Assembly (NCBI GenBank): GCA_030512335.1
Contig: JAULSU010000007.1
Span: 372,001 to 436,000 of the forward strand
Origin: Immersiella caudata
Lineage: Eukaryota; Ascomycota; Sordariomycetes; Sordariales; Lasiosphaeriaceae
Reading direction: 5' to 3'
Length of the DNA stretch: 64,000 bases
Part shown: positions 44,608 to 54,169 of the stretch, one piece after another
How the letters are laid out: every line of letters starts with the position of its first letter
Numbering within the stretch: position 1 is the first letter of the stretch
Program-made: the position numbers and the translations under genes
Notes under the pieces: generated by a model
Told to the model about the DNA's origin: nothing
The model's database searches: none
What the model saw: the letters and a program-made list of their open reading frames with translations, nothing else

Positions 44608-45303
44608 TTTTGTCGTGTCTTCCCAGTGTGCTCGAAGGTGTGGTGCGAACAGAGAGGCCGTATGTTGTGAGGCAGTTCAGTTCGAGAAGACGACGATGAA
44701 GGAGTGTGCGTAGAGTGGTGGAGAGAAATGCCAACAGGCGAAACGCGGCGCAGCGCGGCAATTGAAACTCTTCGGCCAATTGTTTGCCTCCCCGCGTGGA
44801 GGCTTTTGGGTTCTTGACCGCTTGGGTCGGCGCTTGTGGGGTTGCATTACCCAAAAAACAGCGGTTCTTGTCAGGGCGAAGATACCGCTTGGCAAAGAGC
44901 AAACAGGTGCGCAAGCCACCCAACAGCGCCTCATCATTCCCAAGCGACCCGGATAGATGCCCAGGTTGACGTGCTAGGCGCCCGTCGCACACAAACACAA
45001 CCCGAAATGGACCGGGTATACCAGTTCTGGGCCGACCTTCAGCGCTTCTGAAAAGCTTCTTCCAATGTCCTCCCTCACTCCAACGTGCACGAAGCGGGCT
45101 TGGCCTTCAGTTGGCCGGATGGCATGACCATGACCTGCATACGTGTAGGGGGCAGTTGCAGATGCCCTCAGAGATGGCGGCGAACACACATCCCCTCCTT
45201 CGTGCGCCAGTACGCCTAACTAGATCATGAGAAACGTCTAACCAGGTCGTGAGAACAGTGTGAAGGACCAGGAATCACACCCGAGGAATATCCCGAGAAG
45301 AGC
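44608..45303. other. Divergent intergenic region
   Basis: Upstream of both the 280-residue gene and the 700-residue nuclease-like gene. A 5' exon of the latter may lie here but I could not place it. Confidence 0.4.
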
Positions 45304-47406
45304 ATGATTGTTAAGGACGAAGCTGGTCTTCTATGGGTCCCCGGGAAGTGCGTATGTGGGCCACAGGTCGAGATCGGCGAGGTCATTCTCGACGTTGTTG
45401 TCGAGGGCCTCGCAGACCTGGGAAAGGTGATTTGCACCACGATGCTCTCCACCGTCGATGTATTCGTGAAGTCAGCTCTTGAGTTCATCCCTGTCACGGC
45501 GCCAGCTGGGGCAGCACTCACGGCTGCCAGGCTGGTGGAAGGCGCGAAGACTTTTGTTGAGAACGGGGTGGCTGCGACTTCCTTTTTCGGCGACTGGATC
45601 GGCCCCACCTGTGGCATCCCCGAGTTCAACTTTGACATTACGAGAGTTTTCGACAACATCATTGGATTGTCCGATGGCATAGGTACAAGCATTGGTTGCT
45701 TGAAGAAGAACAAGGGCGAGTGCACCAAGCCGAAGCCTGTGCCCCCGAAATCCCACCACCCGACGCCCCAAAGCCCGATCCGCCCAAGGTTGACCCAACT
45801 AAGCCGGAGCCGGCAAAACCAGAGCCCACGAAACCCGACCAAACATCAGCGCCTGTCCCCACCAGTGTTGCCCCCCCCCCCTGTCACCTCGGCCGCACCC
45901 GTGACCACCACTGAACCCCCTGTCGGCAGCAGCAAGACTGATTCCCCAAGCAATAGCGCAACCACCGAATCGAGCGCGTCAGCCTGCAAGATTGTACGCC
46001 GCGCCGTCAATCCGGACGGAAAATACCTAGGGAAGATCGGTGACCCCCTTGTATCCACAGAGTGTGTGAACGGAGTCACCACGATACATTCGACCATCAC
46101 GAAGCAGCCTATCGGCTCCTACCCTCACACCGTCGCCAAGACATGCTCGCGAAAATGGGAACAGGCCTGTTACCACTACCGCTCCGTCATCAGTGTTGCC
46201 AAGAAAGCTACGCCTCCGAAAACCGACATGATCCGATGGACGTGCAGCGAAACAGCAGTCACCTCGAAGGACGGCGGTGCCACGAACGCGTGGGGGGCTA
46301 CTGCCGTGAGGCCCCGCCCTCGAACAGCCCAGCACTGGTTCCCTTGGGCCAAAGGATTCATGCCCCGTGATCCGAAGAACGGAAAGGGGTGTGAGAGGGA
46401 CGAGTGGCCCCCGCGCTTCTTTTGGCCTGGGGACGCAGTAGCCAGGCAGAAGGGCATGGAGCAACGCGTTCGCCTCATTCCAGCTGCTCAGAACGGCGGG
46501 GCCGGGTCCATGTTCAGAGAATTTTGCATTGACAACGCTGCCGCCGTCAAGAAGAAGCAACCTACCGACCCGGACCTGGTAGATCCCAAATTTATCGTTA
46601 CAAAGGAGCAGAACTCCCGGACAGACAAAGCTGGGCCGGGCGGAACGCCTACCGTCTTTACCACAGTCTCGGTTCAAACCGGCCACGCCGTCTTCGACAT
46701 CCAGGATTGGGACAATCTGCCAGAGGAACCGGACGCCCTACCGGATGACCAGAAATGGCACGGCTTGAAGGAAAATCCATGCTGGCCGAAGGCGCTTGCA
46801 CCCGAGGATCCTGGCTTCGTTCTGCTCACCAACGACGAATTCTACATGACTCAACACACGGCACTCTCCGACTTTACCGCGAGTTACACCGAATTTCCTG
46901 ATGTTCAGGTCCTCATCAACGCCATGGGAGGCGTCCAGGCGAACTTGATACCGCCTTTCGCTGTGAGCACCTTGCAGCAGGCCGAGTACGATAAGTTCTT
47001 TAAGAATGCACCCATACCGCCTGAGTACCTTGCGGTATTGCCTGGTATGCCTGGCAGCAATGCCTTACCGGCATTGCCACAAGCGCCTCCATCCCGCCCT
47101 GATACCGATTCCGATTCCGATGCCGATGGCGAATTCGAGCTTGAGAGAAGGGGTAACGGTACTCTTCACAGGGCTAGTGATGTCCTTCACGGGCGCGGTC
47201 AGGAGGAAGGCGTACACCTCTGGATAAGAGCGTACAGGGGTTGGATTCGAGCGCAGCAGCAGTCAAGCCACATTATTGCTCCGAGGACGAACGCTGAACC
47301 GACGCCTGTCGGCGACCCTGAGGGTGCGCCAGCAGTGACGCCAGCTACGGCAAGGTCATATGTTGGATCTGGAATGCCAGTCGTCACACGCGCGGTACAG
47401 AGATAG
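45304..47406 (+). CDS. Large protein with NucA/NucB-type nuclease signature
   Basis: Open frame of 700 residues. Residues 1-145 are a hydrophobic, cysteine-containing region (LWVPGKCVCG, FFGDWIGPTCG), followed by a Pro-rich linker to about 215. The segment around 225-415 contains a duplex of Cys-rich strands and then the signature GCERDEWPP (about 362-370), VRLIPAAQNGGAGS (about 389-402), which fits the NucA/NucB deoxyribonuclease family (Asp/Glu-Trp-Pro, then Asn-Gly-Ala-Gly-Ser). The rest (415-700) is unassigned, with a dibasic region ELERRGNG. NucA/NucB domains occur in some fungal secreted and killer-toxin-like proteins (family knowledge). The N-terminus looks incomplete: related proteins begin earlier, so a signal-peptide exon is probably missing. 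The linker appears read out of frame between two C-runs near 45742 and 45871-45881. Activity untested. Confidence 0.7.
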   Translation: MIVKDEAGLLWVPGKCVCGPQVEIGEVILDVVVEGLADLGKVICTTMLSTVDVFVKSALEFIPVTAPAGAALTAARLVEGAKTFVENGVAATSFFGDWIGPTCGIPEFNFDITRVFDNIIGLSDGIGTSIGCLKKNKGECTKPKPVPPKSHHPTPQSPIRPRLTQLSRSRQNQSPRNPTKHQRLSPPVLPPPPVTSAAPVTTTEPPVGSSKTDSPSNSATTESSASACKIVRRAVNPDGKYLGKIGDPLVSTECVNGVTTIHSTITKQPIGSYPHTVAKTCSRKWEQACYHYRSVISVAKKATPPKTDMIRWTCSETAVTSKDGGATNAWGATAVRPRPRTAQHWFPWAKGFMPRDPKNGKGCERDEWPPRFFWPGDAVARQKGMEQRVRLIPAAQNGGAGSMFREFCIDNAAAVKKKQPTDPDLVDPKFIVTKEQNSRTDKAGPGGTPTVFTTVSVQTGHAVFDIQDWDNLPEEPDALPDDQKWHGLKENPCWPKALAPEDPGFVLLTNDEFYMTQHTALSDFTASYTEFPDVQVLINAMGGVQANLIPPFAVSTLQQAEYDKFFKNAPIPPEYLAVLPGMPGSNALPALPQAPPSRPDTDSDSDADGEFELERRGNGTLHRASDVLHGRGQEEGVHLWIRAYRGWIRAQQQSSHIIAPRTNAEPTPVGDPEGAPAVTPATARSYVGSGMPVVTRAVQR
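45871..45881. repeat. 11-base poly-C tract inside coding sequence
   Basis: C11 within the Pro-rich linker of the nuclease-like gene; site of an apparent compensating frame change. Confidence 0.85.
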
Positions 47407-47922
47407 GGTGCTCGTACCGGCATCCGTGTGGTGACGGCTTCAGCTGTTAGTTTTAGCCGCCCACTCTGCCGCCCCAGATTCAACTTGATGTTGCCCAACA
47501 GTGCATCTATATATGCATATCAGCGAGCCAGGTTTCCCTTGCATTTTAATAGCGTTCGGATTCCCATTTCTCTCTTCGCTACAGAACAAAAATGCTCGAT
47601 CACCAACCCACCAGCGACCGACCGGTAAACTCCAAACTAGGTGCCTTGGGTATCTCCTCAGGGGCTCAGCCAAAGGAGAGGGGCCATATCCTCCATGCAA
47701 AAACACGTTACCCAACCCAGCACATGCCTTCAGCTAACACGAGCCGACATTACCTGCATTGTGAGCGGCCTTATTTGCATCCAGAAAGGTTATATCAACC
47801 CTACAGGAGGTCTGATTCACATCGACGGATGCCTCTTCCCAGTGCTAGTAGACCTCCGCGCGCTGACGAAGCCAACCCTTGCTTCTGACGGTAGCCTTCG
47901 TAAGACCCGCAGCTCCGTTCCA
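47407..47922. other. Intergenic
   Basis: Downstream of the nuclease-like gene; only short open frames without resemblance. Confidence 0.5.
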
Positions 47923-48480
47923 CTATTTAAGCAACCCCCTATAATGCTCCTGCCACGGATTCCTCTCATTCGCCACCGTCCAATCCCTCGAAAATCGATC
48001 ACAAACCTCTCTTATCTTCACATCGTCGGCCTTAAGCTTCCCTCTCTCCTCTTCATCCTCAACTCTAGCTAAAAGCTCATTAGTAGTCCGCGCCGAAATG
48101 AACTTATTCTCCCTATTATAAAACGGCCTCGTAGCAAGCGTCTCCTTAGTATCCCCCAGCGCCCGCACGCGAAACACCTCCTGAAGGATTTCAATATCCT
48201 CTGGAATAGCTGTCGAGTCGCGCGTGTATTCGTACGGGAGGAGGAAGACAAGGACGGGGAATCACGTCCAGGCGATGCCGCTAAGGCAGAGGGAGCGTGG
48301 CTCGTGCGTGGAGAAGAAAATGCAGGCTCTTACGCCTAGTCTTTGCGAGGCGGGCGGCTGGAAGGACTCGCGGATGCAGCTGGTTTCGCCGTGGAGGAGG
48401 GGTGAGTATGGTGTGAAGGTGTGTAAGTCGCAAAGTGTCATCAAGGTGTGGGTAGGGGCTAAGGTGTACATGGCGGACAC
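47923..48480 (-). pseudogene. Truncated gene with internal stop, unknown family
   Basis: One minus-strand frame runs from 48480 to 47923, broken only by a TGA at 48262-48264. Both halves look coding: upstream QRLGVRACIFFSTHEPRSL, downstream FPVLVFLLPYEYTRDSTAI, then GDTKETLATRPFYNRENKFI and a charged end DRFSRDWTVANERNPW. No intron borders explain the stop. The hydrophobic segment just after the stop suggests a membrane-associated or signal sequence. The 5' part seems cut at about 48475, where a permease fragment on the opposite strand begins. Family not recognised, although the acidic C-terminal half has a conserved look. Confidence 0.55.
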
Positions 48481-49555
48481 CAGACGCCTTCTTCACAGTT
48501 CTCACCTGCCTGGGATGGTCCACGCTGCAGATCGTGCTCTTCAACGCCATCAACCCAAACATGCCGTGCCGGGCTGGCATCCTCGTCATCGCCTTCATGA
48601 CAATCTTGGTCGGCGGATTCGGGTACAAGGTCGTGCACGAGTATCAGCGATGGTCGTGGATCCCCAACTTCATCATCTATCTTGTCGTCCTGGGCCAATT
48701 TGCACGCTCAGGCCAGTTCGACAGCCTGTTGCCCCTTGAATCAGGCCACGCCGAAGCGGGTCGCGTTCTGTCCTTCGGCAGCACTGTGTTCAGCGCAGCG
48801 ACAGGTCTCTGCTCCTATGCATCCGACTATACTGTCTACCAGCCTTCATCCTCGTGACGCACTACCGTCTTTGCCTGGTCCTTGGGCGGCCTTCTTCTGC
48901 CCCTGCTCTTTCGTCGAGATGCTGGGTTGCGCCGTGGGCACCGCTACCGTCCGCGTCGAAAGTTTCGCGCAGGCATGGGGCGATGCAGACGTCGGCAGAC
49001 TCCTGGAGAGCGTGCTGATCCCGCCCTTCGGAGATTTTGGACGGTTTTGCCTCGTCATACCGGCCCTCGGCACCATCTCCAACAACTGCCCGAACATGTA
49101 CTCGGTCTCATTCGGGATCCAAGTCCTCGCGACGATTAGCCCACGTGCCGCGCTTGATCTGGACGCTACTAGGAGTATGCGTTGCCGTGGCGGTGGCAAT
49201 CCCGGCGTATGATAACTTTACGCCCTGGCTCGAGACATTTGTGGTCACGACAGCGCACTGGTTGGCGATTTATGAGGGGAACACCTTGACCGAGCATTTC
49301 AACTTTCGCCGGGGGATCAAGGAATATCGTCCTGAGGACTACAACACGCCCAGTAAGTTACCGCCTGGTTTCGCTGCCTTTGGGACGTTTTGCATTTGGT
49401 GTGGCGGTTTGTGTTTTGAGCATGACGCGGGAGTGGTGGACAGGTCCGATGGGACGCTGAGCGGTGGGGATTTGGGCTTCGCGTTGGCGTTTGGCTTCTC
49501 TGTTGTGTCGTATTCTGTGCTCCGTATCATTGAGAGGTGTCGGTTCAAGGGGTAG
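48475..49555 (+). pseudogene. Purine-cytosine permease (NCS1) pseudogene, 5'-truncated
   Basis: Remnant of an Fcy2-type nucleobase transporter. The sequence starts abruptly inside the protein (about TVLTCLGWSTLQIVLFNAINP), continues with VIAFMTILVGGFGYKVVHEYQ and WIPNFIIYLVVLGQF, then TGLCSYASDYTVYQP, after which the frame changes. The next segment (FFCPCSFVEMLG, LIPPFGDFGRFC, LGTISNNCPNMYS) is in a second frame. The final part (AYDNFTPWLE, HWLAIYEGNTLTEHFNFRRG, YRPEDYNTPSKLPPGFAAF, LAFGFSVVSYSVLRI) is in a third and runs to the natural C-terminus. The N-terminal half is absent and there are at least two frame changes, so it is inactive. Confidence 0.85.
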
Positions 49556-50048
49556 TGAGAGCGCAAAGCGCCATCTGCAGTTTGCAGTTGCTGCAAAGAT
49601 ACCGGTAGCGTGGGAGTGGGCGTTTTTGGTTGCGTGAGCCCTGATTTGTTCCAAGAGAACGGGGTTCCCGATCCCCACCTCCACCAACCCACGCCGGTAA
49701 TCGCCGTCCCAGGAGCCCCACCCGGCCTCTTCCCGGCATCTGCAGGTTTGCGTTGGCTGCGGGGTAGAATTCTTCGCTGAATTGCGTCACAGCAGAGATC
49801 AAGCAAACACCACATTTACTGTGTTTCTTTGTCCAACAGCACCACTTCACAAGGTCGAGCCCTTCACCCCTGAGCTGACGCTGTGGGGCCTGTGGTCGCG
49901 AGCCCCAGAACCCCTTCTAAAGCCAAGCCGGGCCCCGTGCGAACCCCAGCAACTCGCTGGGCGCGCTAAACTTTACCGGGACGCAGTGTCGAGTCAACTG
50001 TCGGTAGCCGTCGTTTCCAACTGCTCGGGTTTCACTTCCGCCCGCCCG
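49556..50048. other. Upstream region of helicase gene
   Basis: The helicase frame stays open back to 49782, so the start could be further upstream than I chose; the residues there are low in conservation-type features. No separate gene seen. Confidence 0.5.
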
Positions 50049-51950
50049 ATGAAGCGCTACTTCAAGCCCGTGCCTTCGCCGGTGCAGCCCCCACGAATTC
50101 CCCCATCCCAGCCTCCAGCACAGAAGAGAGGCACGGCCGTGGCTGGCAGCCCGTACACCACGGTCACCAGCGACGAGAACCCGGCCCCAGATGGTCTTCT
50201 CGTGGTGTATACGAAAGGTCGGGGGCCCAGCCTGGAGCGCGCACAACAGGCCAAAACTCCTCCTGCCGATTATGCTAATGCCGTTGTCACTTCGGCACCC
50301 GACAGCACCCTTCACGACTCCTTCCAAGACACCCTTCCCGATTGCATTCCGCTCAGTAGCGACAACGAGGGCGACCATGGTGACGGCGACACATCGAACA
50401 CAGAGTACTCCGATGACGACATAAAAATCACGACCGAGGGCCCCAAAGAGCCGCCGTTGTGCCCGGAACAACAGAGGGTGGTTGACATAGCAGCAACCGG
50501 GGCCAACGTTTTCTATACCGGCTCAGCAGGATGCGGCAAGACGCGGGTGCTCCAAGAGATGAAGGCCCGTCTCAAGGCACTCGGCAGGAAGGTGCAGGTC
50601 TTGGCCCCGACCGGCAAGGCGGCGCTTGCGATTGGAGGCCTGACCATATATTCGTTTCTTGGGATCACTCCTGACATTGCAAACAAAGGTCTCGCGCTCC
50701 TATTGAGGACTGTTGACAGGTCCGATGTCATACAGAAGCGGCTCAACGCTACCGACACCATCATCATCGACGAGATTAGCATGGTGGAAAACCTTGACAT
50801 GGAACGTATTAATTGCGTCATGCAGCGAGCCCGAGACAACGACGCGCCCTTTGGAGGTGTGCAGGTTATTTTGACCGGCGACTTTTGCCAGCTTCCGCCG
50901 GTGTTGCCATTCAAGACCTGTGCATACTGCGGCGTGGGGTTTGCAAAGATGGAACGGGGGCGACTTTATCATTGCAGGACTTGCCGTCGTCAGTACCGTC
51001 GGAGCGACAAATGGGCCTTTCGGAGTACGGTCTGGGCCCAGTGTAACTTCGAGCACATCAACCTCACGACTATCCACCGTCAACAAGACCAGCAGCTCAT
51101 TTCCATCCTTCAAAAATGCCGCATGGGCAGGGCTTTTTCCCGCCAGGAAGTCGACCTTTTGTTGAACCACCATTCCAACACCGAGAATGCTGTCAGACTA
51201 TTCTCCACCCGCGATGAAGTCAGGGAACTCAACAAGCAGCAGCTCAAGGCCCTTCCCAGCCCATCCTACGAATTCAATTGCGTCGATCACTTCGAGGGTA
51301 GCGATGAACTTCATGCGCAATACGCCGCAGCCGCCTCCAGAAACCACCGCCTCGCCCATAAGCTCGAGCTCAAACAAGGCGCACAGGTACTCCTCCAAGT
51401 CAACCTCAACCTATCCCTCGGCCTCTACAACGGATCCCAAGGCGTCATTGTCGGGCTCGAACCCTACGACGAGTCCAAGCTCCCGCGCAGATCCCGAAAT
51501 CGAGGAGACGGCCTGATCGGCGAACACGCCGGTCTCAAGCAGAGACAGATAAGACGATTCGCTCGACGGCAGATAGAAGACCTGCAAGGCAGACCCCACA
51601 CTGGCTGGCCCATTGTTCGGTTTGTCAATGGACTGGAAATCACAATCTACCCCGAGTGCGTCGTCGCGGAGATTGGCGATGCTTCCTTGGGCTATGCGAT
51701 AACAGCACGCACGCAGATCCCTCTCGAGGCGGCTTGGGCGTTGACGTTTCACAAGGCCCAAGGCATGACGCTTGAGAGGGTCATCGTGGACCTGAGCAAG
51801 GCCTTTGAGGAGGGGCAGGTGTATGTGGCTTTGTCGAGAGCGACGGCACTGGAGGGGTTGAAGGTGATGGGAAGGAGATCGTCCTTGGAGGGGTCATGGC
51901 AGGGGAACCGAGAGGTGAAGGACTGGTTGAGGGAGATGTTCCGGATCTGA
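50049..51950 (+). CDS. PIF1-family DNA helicase with four-cysteine insertion
   Basis: 5'-3' DNA helicase of superfamily 1B. 633 residues from MKRYFKPVP; an in-frame upstream ATG at 49782 would add 89 residues of poor quality. After a disordered N-terminus of about 135 residues come the helicase motifs: CPEQQRVVDIA (Q motif), GSAGCGKTR (Walker A, about 157-165), VLAPTGKAA, IIIDEISMV (Walker B, about 238), LTGDFCQLPPV, TIHRQ, and near the C-terminus GYAITA, WALTFHKAQGMTLERV and VYVALSRA. Between motif III and the following helix is an insertion with CxYC-type and CxxC pairs (about 291-315), which may bind zinc; fungal relatives also carry this. Single exon, all motifs intact. It could be a host PIF1-like paralogue or a domesticated or stray helicase; no Helitron Rep domain is present. 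Confidence 0.9.
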   Translation: MKRYFKPVPSPVQPPRIPPSQPPAQKRGTAVAGSPYTTVTSDENPAPDGLLVVYTKGRGPSLERAQQAKTPPADYANAVVTSAPDSTLHDSFQDTLPDCIPLSSDNEGDHGDGDTSNTEYSDDDIKITTEGPKEPPLCPEQQRVVDIAATGANVFYTGSAGCGKTRVLQEMKARLKALGRKVQVLAPTGKAALAIGGLTIYSFLGITPDIANKGLALLLRTVDRSDVIQKRLNATDTIIIDEISMVENLDMERINCVMQRARDNDAPFGGVQVILTGDFCQLPPVLPFKTCAYCGVGFAKMERGRLYHCRTCRRQYRRSDKWAFRSTVWAQCNFEHINLTTIHRQQDQQLISILQKCRMGRAFSRQEVDLLLNHHSNTENAVRLFSTRDEVRELNKQQLKALPSPSYEFNCVDHFEGSDELHAQYAAAASRNHRLAHKLELKQGAQVLLQVNLNLSLGLYNGSQGVIVGLEPYDESKLPRRSRNRGDGLIGEHAGLKQRQIRRFARRQIEDLQGRPHTGWPIVRFVNGLEITIYPECVVAEIGDASLGYAITARTQIPLEAAWALTFHKAQGMTLERVIVDLSKAFEEGQVYVALSRATALEGLKVMGRRSSLEGSWQGNREVKDWLREMFRI

Positions 51951-52423
51951 AGGATGTCAACTGCGCGGATTATGTTTGAATTTCTGTATTCCTTGTTATA
52001 TGAGATGAATCTGGGCACACAAAATTTCCTTATTTGAACCTCGCCCACGTGGCAATGCTCACCCCGGCTCAGGCCTGGCTCAGGCCGACTCAGAATTCGC
52101 TCAGGCTTGCTCACCTTGGCTAAGGCTAAGTACCATTTTCGGCACGCTATGCCGCAACATGCTGAACTGCTTCAACTCTAGCCAAGTGAGCCTAGAACTG
52201 GTCCTATACATAAAGATGGCCAAAACTGGTCCCCATTTTGGAAATAAACAGCCTTACCTTTACCTCTTATATTTTTTCGTGTTACCTACTTAACCCTGGG
52301 GACTTAGCCCGTATCCTTTAACTCTCGTATCTCTACCTTCTTTAAAGCACTCCTACTTCCGCTATTTGTATCATCGCCCTTAATAAAACGCTAAAATATA
52401 AAATAGAATTAGAATTAAAGACG
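51951..52423. other. Intergenic, partly AT-rich
   Basis: Near 52060-52140 the words GGCTCAGG and GCTCAGGC recur several times; near 52250-52420 the DNA becomes AT-rich. No gene; probably repeat-derived. Confidence 0.4.
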
Positions 52424-52920
52424 TGTTACGACCTGGTGCCTGTCGACGTACGGTCGGCAGGGTCGCAAGAAGGGGGTGTTAGGTAGAGAGGAGTAATACA
52501 GAAGCAAGTCCTTACAGACGGGGGTCCACTGGTCAATGGTGGTCGTATGTCACTATAAGTAAAGCAACACTCCAAGTGTTGGTGCAGTAGGACACAATCG
52601 AAGAGGGTTCAATTAACGAGCGAATACTTGCGTGAGGAACAGAAGGTTCCTCAAACCATCGTGGGTACGATGATGGCTATCTATGCTGCGCGTGGGATCA
52701 TGTAACTTGTACCGTGATCTGTTGCTCTGCGTGTTTTTCGAGAGAGCAGCAGAGCCACTGCTCTGTGCGTCTCCGATGCTCTGTCCAGAGCGCGCCAGGA
52801 CCACAGAGCACATAGTGTGACCCGTAGAGAACCCGTAGAGATGTACTGTTCTCTACACGGTGGTGCCTGCGGGATCACGTCGACCCGGGCCGGCCACAAG
52901 GTGGCCTGCAGGTCGTCACA
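52424..52920. repeat. Solo LTR-like repeat, copy 1
   Basis: Begins TGTTACGACC and ends GGTCGTCACA, a near-perfect inverted terminal pair starting TG and ending CA, as in LTRs; 497 bp. Flanks AGACG and AGATA could be a mutated 5-bp duplication. Its first half is repeated in copy 2. No internal retrotransposon genes lie between the copies. Confidence 0.6.
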
Positions 52921-52973
52921 AGATATCCAGTTTAGTAGATACCTTTCTTAAGCGGTTTAAAAGGAGAGGCCTT

Positions 52974-53310
52974 TGTTACGACCAGTGCCTATCGACTGGC
53001 GGTCGGCAGGGTCGCTGAGGTAGTTGGTAGGAAGGGTAAACAAAGAAGCAAGTCCTCACAGATGGGGTGGTTCACAAGTCAATGGTGGTCGTATATCTCT
53101 ATAGTACGCTGTAGCACTTGGAGTGACAATGTAGTAGGACACAACTAAAGAGGGTTCAATTGACAAGCGAATACTTGTGTAAGGAACCAGAAGGATTCCT
53201 TACCACAAGGAACTTTAACTAGCTATCTATACTACTGTGGACGTATTGTAACTTGTATATCGATCACCGTGATCACCATGTTTAGCGTTGACTAGAGTGA
53301 TTAACTCCCA
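52974..53310. repeat. Truncated LTR-like repeat, copy 2
   Basis: Same orientation as copy 1, beginning TGTTACGACC and sharing GGTCGGCAGGGTCGC, AGAAGCAAGTCCT, CAATGGTGGTCGTAT, GTAGGACACAA and AGAGGGTTCAATT with it at similar spacing. It diverges and becomes more A/T-rich towards the end, which is not clearly defined. Confidence 0.55.
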
Positions 53311-53766
53311 GGGTGATCACTCTTGTCAGAAAGAAAGGGGTACAGGCCAGAGCTCGCGGAATGCCGGCTATTTATCGCCCGTGACACAAGCGTCATACTT
53401 GCATTCTCGTGCCCCTCGAATTCGCTTTCCTTGATTTCAGCCTCTTGCGTGAGGAGTCGTCCAGTTACATTCTGTGGAGCCCACACCATTGAAGGACTGA
53501 ATGCGGGGAATCCACTCCCCGCTGCGAGGTAAGTTGATCTGTATCGCCAGGCCGGTGAATTGGACCAGGGTTGCATTCCCGGGGGTGCGGGGAGAACTGA
53601 AGCCGAGGATGGTGGATCTTGTACACAATAACGGGCCGAAAGACTGTGCAGCCAAACCTATCGAGCATCTCGGTCCTTCGGCGTTGCAGTCGAGTCTTGA
53701 CATCTGCTGAGAGTTATGGTTGGGATAATGTCTATTTGCACCGTAACGCCAACGTCCATGTAGCCT

Positions 53767-54012
53767 TCAGGATGCAACAGAGGCCCGGATTGCTTCGTGA
53801 AAGGGATCGAATGCTTCGAGGCGGGCATCGACTGCATCCGGGAAGGTCTTGGCTGTTCCCTGAAATGCCTGGGCGACTTTATGAAAGGCCCTAACTGCAT
53901 CCTGAAAGGCCTCTGTTGTTTTCTCAAGGGCTTTCTGGTCCATGACTTGCACCATAGACTGACAGCTGCTGCACTCTTGACGCAGGTACGAACAGGCCGA
54001 AGAGAGGGGGCA
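53767..54012 (-). other. Heptad-repeat coding frame, uncertain gene
   Basis: A minus-strand frame that begins after a stop at 54013-54015 and reads a Cys-containing start (CSYLRQECSSCQ) then six tandem heptads of the type A-F-x-x-A-x-x (EAFQDAVRAFHKVAQ is typical) down to a stop at 53767. The DNA is a 21-bp tandem repeat with seven units. The amphipathic heptads suggest a coiled-coil or helical segment, as in N-termini of some fungal NLR-like or ankyrin proteins (weak inference). Opposite-strand translation also keeps a heptad pattern because of the repeat. Confidence 0.4.
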
Positions 54013-54169
54013 TCAAGTCAGTTCGAATAGGTGTTAGTCGATGGCCCTTTTTTGGCCATGCCTCCGTACACACCAGAAACGCCGCAAAAACTCAGCTGTA
54101 TTGTCTTCAAAGTGCGCCGAGGCATTGTGCTGTATCAGGCCCCAACTCCGCAAGACGAGTAAAAAATGG

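Noticed and set aside
49782..50048. Upstream extension of the helicase frame (89 residues)
   Set aside because: Open, but composition is poor and MKRYFKPVP is a more natural start; kept only as an alternative.
50049..51950. Helitron interpretation of the PIF1-type helicase
   Set aside because: No Rep/HUH endonuclease domain and no Helitron termini were seen around it.
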